A stretch of DNA of 64,000 nt from Loktanella sp. PT4BL (lineage in GTDB: Bacteria; Pseudomonadota; Alphaproteobacteria; Rhodobacterales; Rhodobacteraceae). The stretch spans positions 111,274-175,273 of the forward strand of contig NZ_QJJL01000004.1 of assembly GCF_003201935.1 (NCBI RefSeq). The letters are read 5' to 3'. This document shows, one piece after another, positions 62,901-64,000 of the stretch (the stretch's first letter is position 1; each line of letters opens with the position of its first letter). Both the position numbers and the translations under genes were made by a program. The notes under the pieces are model-generated. The model was given only the letters and a program-made list of their open reading frames with translations. It was not told where the DNA came from and ran no database searches.

Positions 62901-64000
62901 GGCAATCATCACCATTGATGAGCATGGGATCATCGGGACCTTTAGCCCGGGTGCCGAACAAATCTTAGGATACGCTGCTAACGAAGTGATCGGCGAAAAC
63001 GTGAATATACTGATGCCCGAACCAGACCGCAGCAGACATGATGGCTATCTGGAGCATTATATTAAAACCGGCGAAAAGAAGATCATCGGTGTTGGCCGCG
63101 AAATGGATGCAGCGCGCAAGGACAAGAGCCGCGTACCAGTACGCTTGACAGTGTCGGAACTCGAACTCCAAGGAGCGCGCCATTTTCTGGGTATCATGCT
63201 CGATATGACGATGGACAAGAAGCGACAGGTCGAATTGCAGCGCACCCAGAAAATGGAGGCTATCGGACACCTGACCGGTGGCCTGGCACATGACTTCAAC
63301 AACCTACTGACTGTTATAATTGGAAATCTTGAACTGCTGGAGGGGCGCACCGACGACATCAGGTTGCGGGAACTCATCAGTGAAGCTCTGGAAGCTTCAA
63401 ATCTTGGAGCTGCACTCACCGACAAACTGCTGTCTTTTTCGAGAAGCCAGTCCCTTGCACCGGAAAGTGTCGACTTGAATAGCCTCGTCAAAATGATGCT
63501 TCCGATCCTCAGACGTACGATTGGTGAACAGATCGAGGTTGAGGCCAGACTCGCAGAGGACCTTAATGCGACGTTGGCAGATCCTGGTCAGATCGAGAGT
63601 GTCCTTCTCAATTTGGCAATCAACGCACGCGACGCGATGCCCGACGGAGGCACACTGACGATTGCAACACGCAACCTAACGCTTGATGCCGATTATGCTG
63701 CCACGCAGGTCGATGTAAGGCCGGGCGACTATGTCTGCATGTCCGTGTCAGACACTGGCGTCGGCATTGGTCCAGAGATTAAGTCGCACTTGTTTGACCC
63801 GTTCTTTACAACAAAAGGACCCAGAGCAGGATCGGGTCTTGGGCTAAGTATGGTTTACGGTTTCGCCAAACAGTCAGGCGGACATGTCGCCATCGAGAGC
63901 GAGATCGGTGTTTGTCAAACAAGTTGTCCGCCGATTTCATGCGGCGTCTCTGATTTCAGGGGCGCTGGTTTCGTTTTCTGGGTTCAACCAGACGGGTCCT
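59905..64000 (+). CDS. CheB-CheR-PAS-histidine kinase fusion, cut by a probable IS at its 3' end
   Basis: At least 1365 residues read open to the window edge. Domains in order: a CheB-type methylesterase (LGASAGGLQAYS, LVHHVDPDH, LSGTGSDGAAA), a CheR-type methyltransferase (VPGCATGEEAYSMAM, ISCRNLMIYL) and a coiled coil (about residues 660-740; ERSTEELKAVNEEAMSMNEE). Several PAS domains follow, then a kinase with phospho-His1129 in HLTGGLAHDFNNLL, N box LNLAINARDAMPDGG, G1 SDTGVGIGP and G2 GSGLGLSMVYGFAKQSGG. After IESEIG (about 63908) the reading turns into sequence unlike any kinase and looks like an IS end. A receiver domain normally found after this point may be lost or lie beyond. The gene has an FNR-type box upstream. 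Confidence 0.85.
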   Translation, partial: MARKTTKLIASRTNASLGSDTTQPKSETSVPVVGLGASAGGLQAYSTFLDEVPPDTGAAFVLVHHVDPDHKSMMADLLAQHTIMPVVLAEDKTPVQPDHVYIIPPRKYMTIKNGLLQLSEPTDRRGTRLPIDKFFRSLAGDLGQNAVAVILSGTGSDGAAAIREIKEQSGIVLVQEPTEAAHDGMPRSAIATGAVDHVVPIAKMPEIIIRYLRHPFIQSGHPKKVLGENAKGSLEQIIAVLKSHSPINFNLYKDGTLLRRIERRMALRHMEDSSDYLALLKDSNEEAQNLCADLLISVTSFFRDKDAYDHLEQTMLEGMVRTHDANRPIRIWVPGCATGEEAYSMAMLMIEKISTLRKDVKLQIFASDVDERALQIARAGVYPDSIAESVSTSRLKRFFIKEDHSYRVTPELRDTVVFANQNVLADAPFSKLDLISCRNLMIYLSAEAQERVIRMFHFALNEGGTLFLGMSETTGNHEALFQPVSKKYRIYKRVGNAIGRAFDFPIAHRPFSNSSITPTPSQLRAPANKLAELSQTVLIEKYAPAAVLINAQAEALYFEGPTDHYLRVPSGETSRDLLAMARQGLRARLSSVIRAARQGEAEAKETGVISRGGEKVGVTIQAHPVTLDQTKLFLVTFKDEPAAPANLVVNAPDDDAFRQLERELETTRADLRNTISDYERSTEELKAVNEEAMSMNEEFQSTNEELETSKEELQSLNEELTTLNTQLQQKIDDERRLSDDLNNLLSSSGIATLFLDTEFKIMRFTPATRELFNLINKDVGRPFSDITGKVKDPDLLKDAEAVLETLVSMECEVESDSGRWFIRRILPYRTQSGKIDGIVITYAEISDLKALQEKTSEARKFAENIVNTVREPLIVLDGNFEIISASNSFHSVFETPKSELAGKNLFSIQNAQWDVPELRALLEALLLNETTVEAFELTLQSGRRGQRDMVLNARRLEDHWKEQQLVLLALEDVTEQKKTMRAVADREARLSAILDAVPEAIITIDEHGIIGTFSPGAEQILGYAANEVIGENVNILMPEPDRSRHDGYLEHYIKTGEKKIIGVGREMDAARKDKSRVPVRLTVSELELQGARHFLGIMLDMTMDKKRQVELQRTQKMEAIGHLTGGLAHDFNNLLTVIIGNLELLEGRTDDIRLRELISEALEASNLGAALTDKLLSFSRSQSLAPESVDLNSLVKMMLPILRRTIGEQIEVEARLAEDLNATLADPGQIESVLLNLAINARDAMPDGGTLTIATRNLTLDADYAATQVDVRPGDYVCMSVSDTGVGIGPEIKSHLFDPFFTTKGPRAGSGLGLSMVYGFAKQSGGHVAIESEIGVCQTSCPPISCGVSDFRGAGFVFWVQPDGS
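63909..64000. mobile_element. Left end of a probable insertion sequence
   Basis: From 63909 (TGTTTGTCAAACAAGTTGTC) the kinase reading stops resembling its family, where IESEIGVGTTV would be expected. The sequence starts with TG, as many IS ends do. On the minus strand a short reading (63937 to the edge) ends with a stop near this end, as transposase genes often do. The other end lies outside the window. Confidence 0.5.
63937..64000 (-). CDS. Candidate C-terminal end of a transposase (partial)
   Basis: The minus-strand reading is open from the window edge to a TGA at 63937-63939 and gives PVWLNPENETSAPEIRDAA. It is too short to assign to an IS family. It is called only because it ends close to the presumed IS terminus and the kinase is broken at that point. 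Confidence 0.3.
   Translation of the reverse strand, partial: GPVWLNPENETSAPEIRDAA

Overview
The window looks like chromosome or large-replicon DNA of a marine Rhodobacterales (Roseobacter-group) alphaproteobacterium. The evidence is the high G+C coding style, a ThyX thymidylate synthase, MipA/OmpV and DUF5765 proteins of roseobacter type, and many FNR-type TTGA-N6-TCAA boxes of the FnrL kind. No rRNA, tRNA or CRISPR array was seen.

Region 1 (1-4.5 kb) holds thyX (cut by the window edge), a Slam-like outer-membrane protein, a GNAT acetyltransferase and an exported HExxH protein. Region 2 (5.2-14.8 kb) is a nitrogen-scavenging operon on the minus strand with a divergent LysR regulator. It encodes an amino-acid-type ABC transporter, an isochorismatase-like cysteine hydrolase, two DUF1989 proteins (carboxyguanidine deiminase type), allophanate hydrolase, RidA and an ornithine cyclodeaminase-like protein. 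It has no guanidine carboxylase, so the hydrolase may feed the pathway from guanylurea, biuret or a similar compound. Region 3 (15.3-27.6 kb) is an OmpR-type two-component system set divergently to small exported proteins, EF-hand proteins, a MacA-MacB efflux pump, MipA, TolC and a lipoprotein esterase.

Region 4 (28.1-31.1 kb) is an accessory island: an HTH regulator, a small ORF, about 1.2 kb of non-coding DNA rich in repeats and hairpins, a small hypothetical gene and a serine recombinase. The non-coding DNA includes a pair of repeats with compensatory changes that preserve two mutually exclusive hairpins.

Region 5 (31.4 kb to the end) reads as a low-oxygen and stress regulon. FNR-like boxes lie upstream of two c-type cytochromes, a small zinc-finger-like protein, a universal stress protein, CFA synthase, a solitary GroEL, a DUF5765 membrane protein and a CheB/CheR-PAS-histidine kinase. 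Between them lie a divergent ATP-grasp/glutamine-amidotransferase pair, a 2818-residue cyclic beta-glucan synthase, a three-domain phosphoribosyltransferase/hydrolase/erythromycin-esterase fusion, three Hsp20 genes, HtrA, GrpE, GalU (which could supply UDP-glucose to the glucan synthase) and an APH-kinase fusion. The final kinase appears interrupted by an insertion sequence at the right edge.
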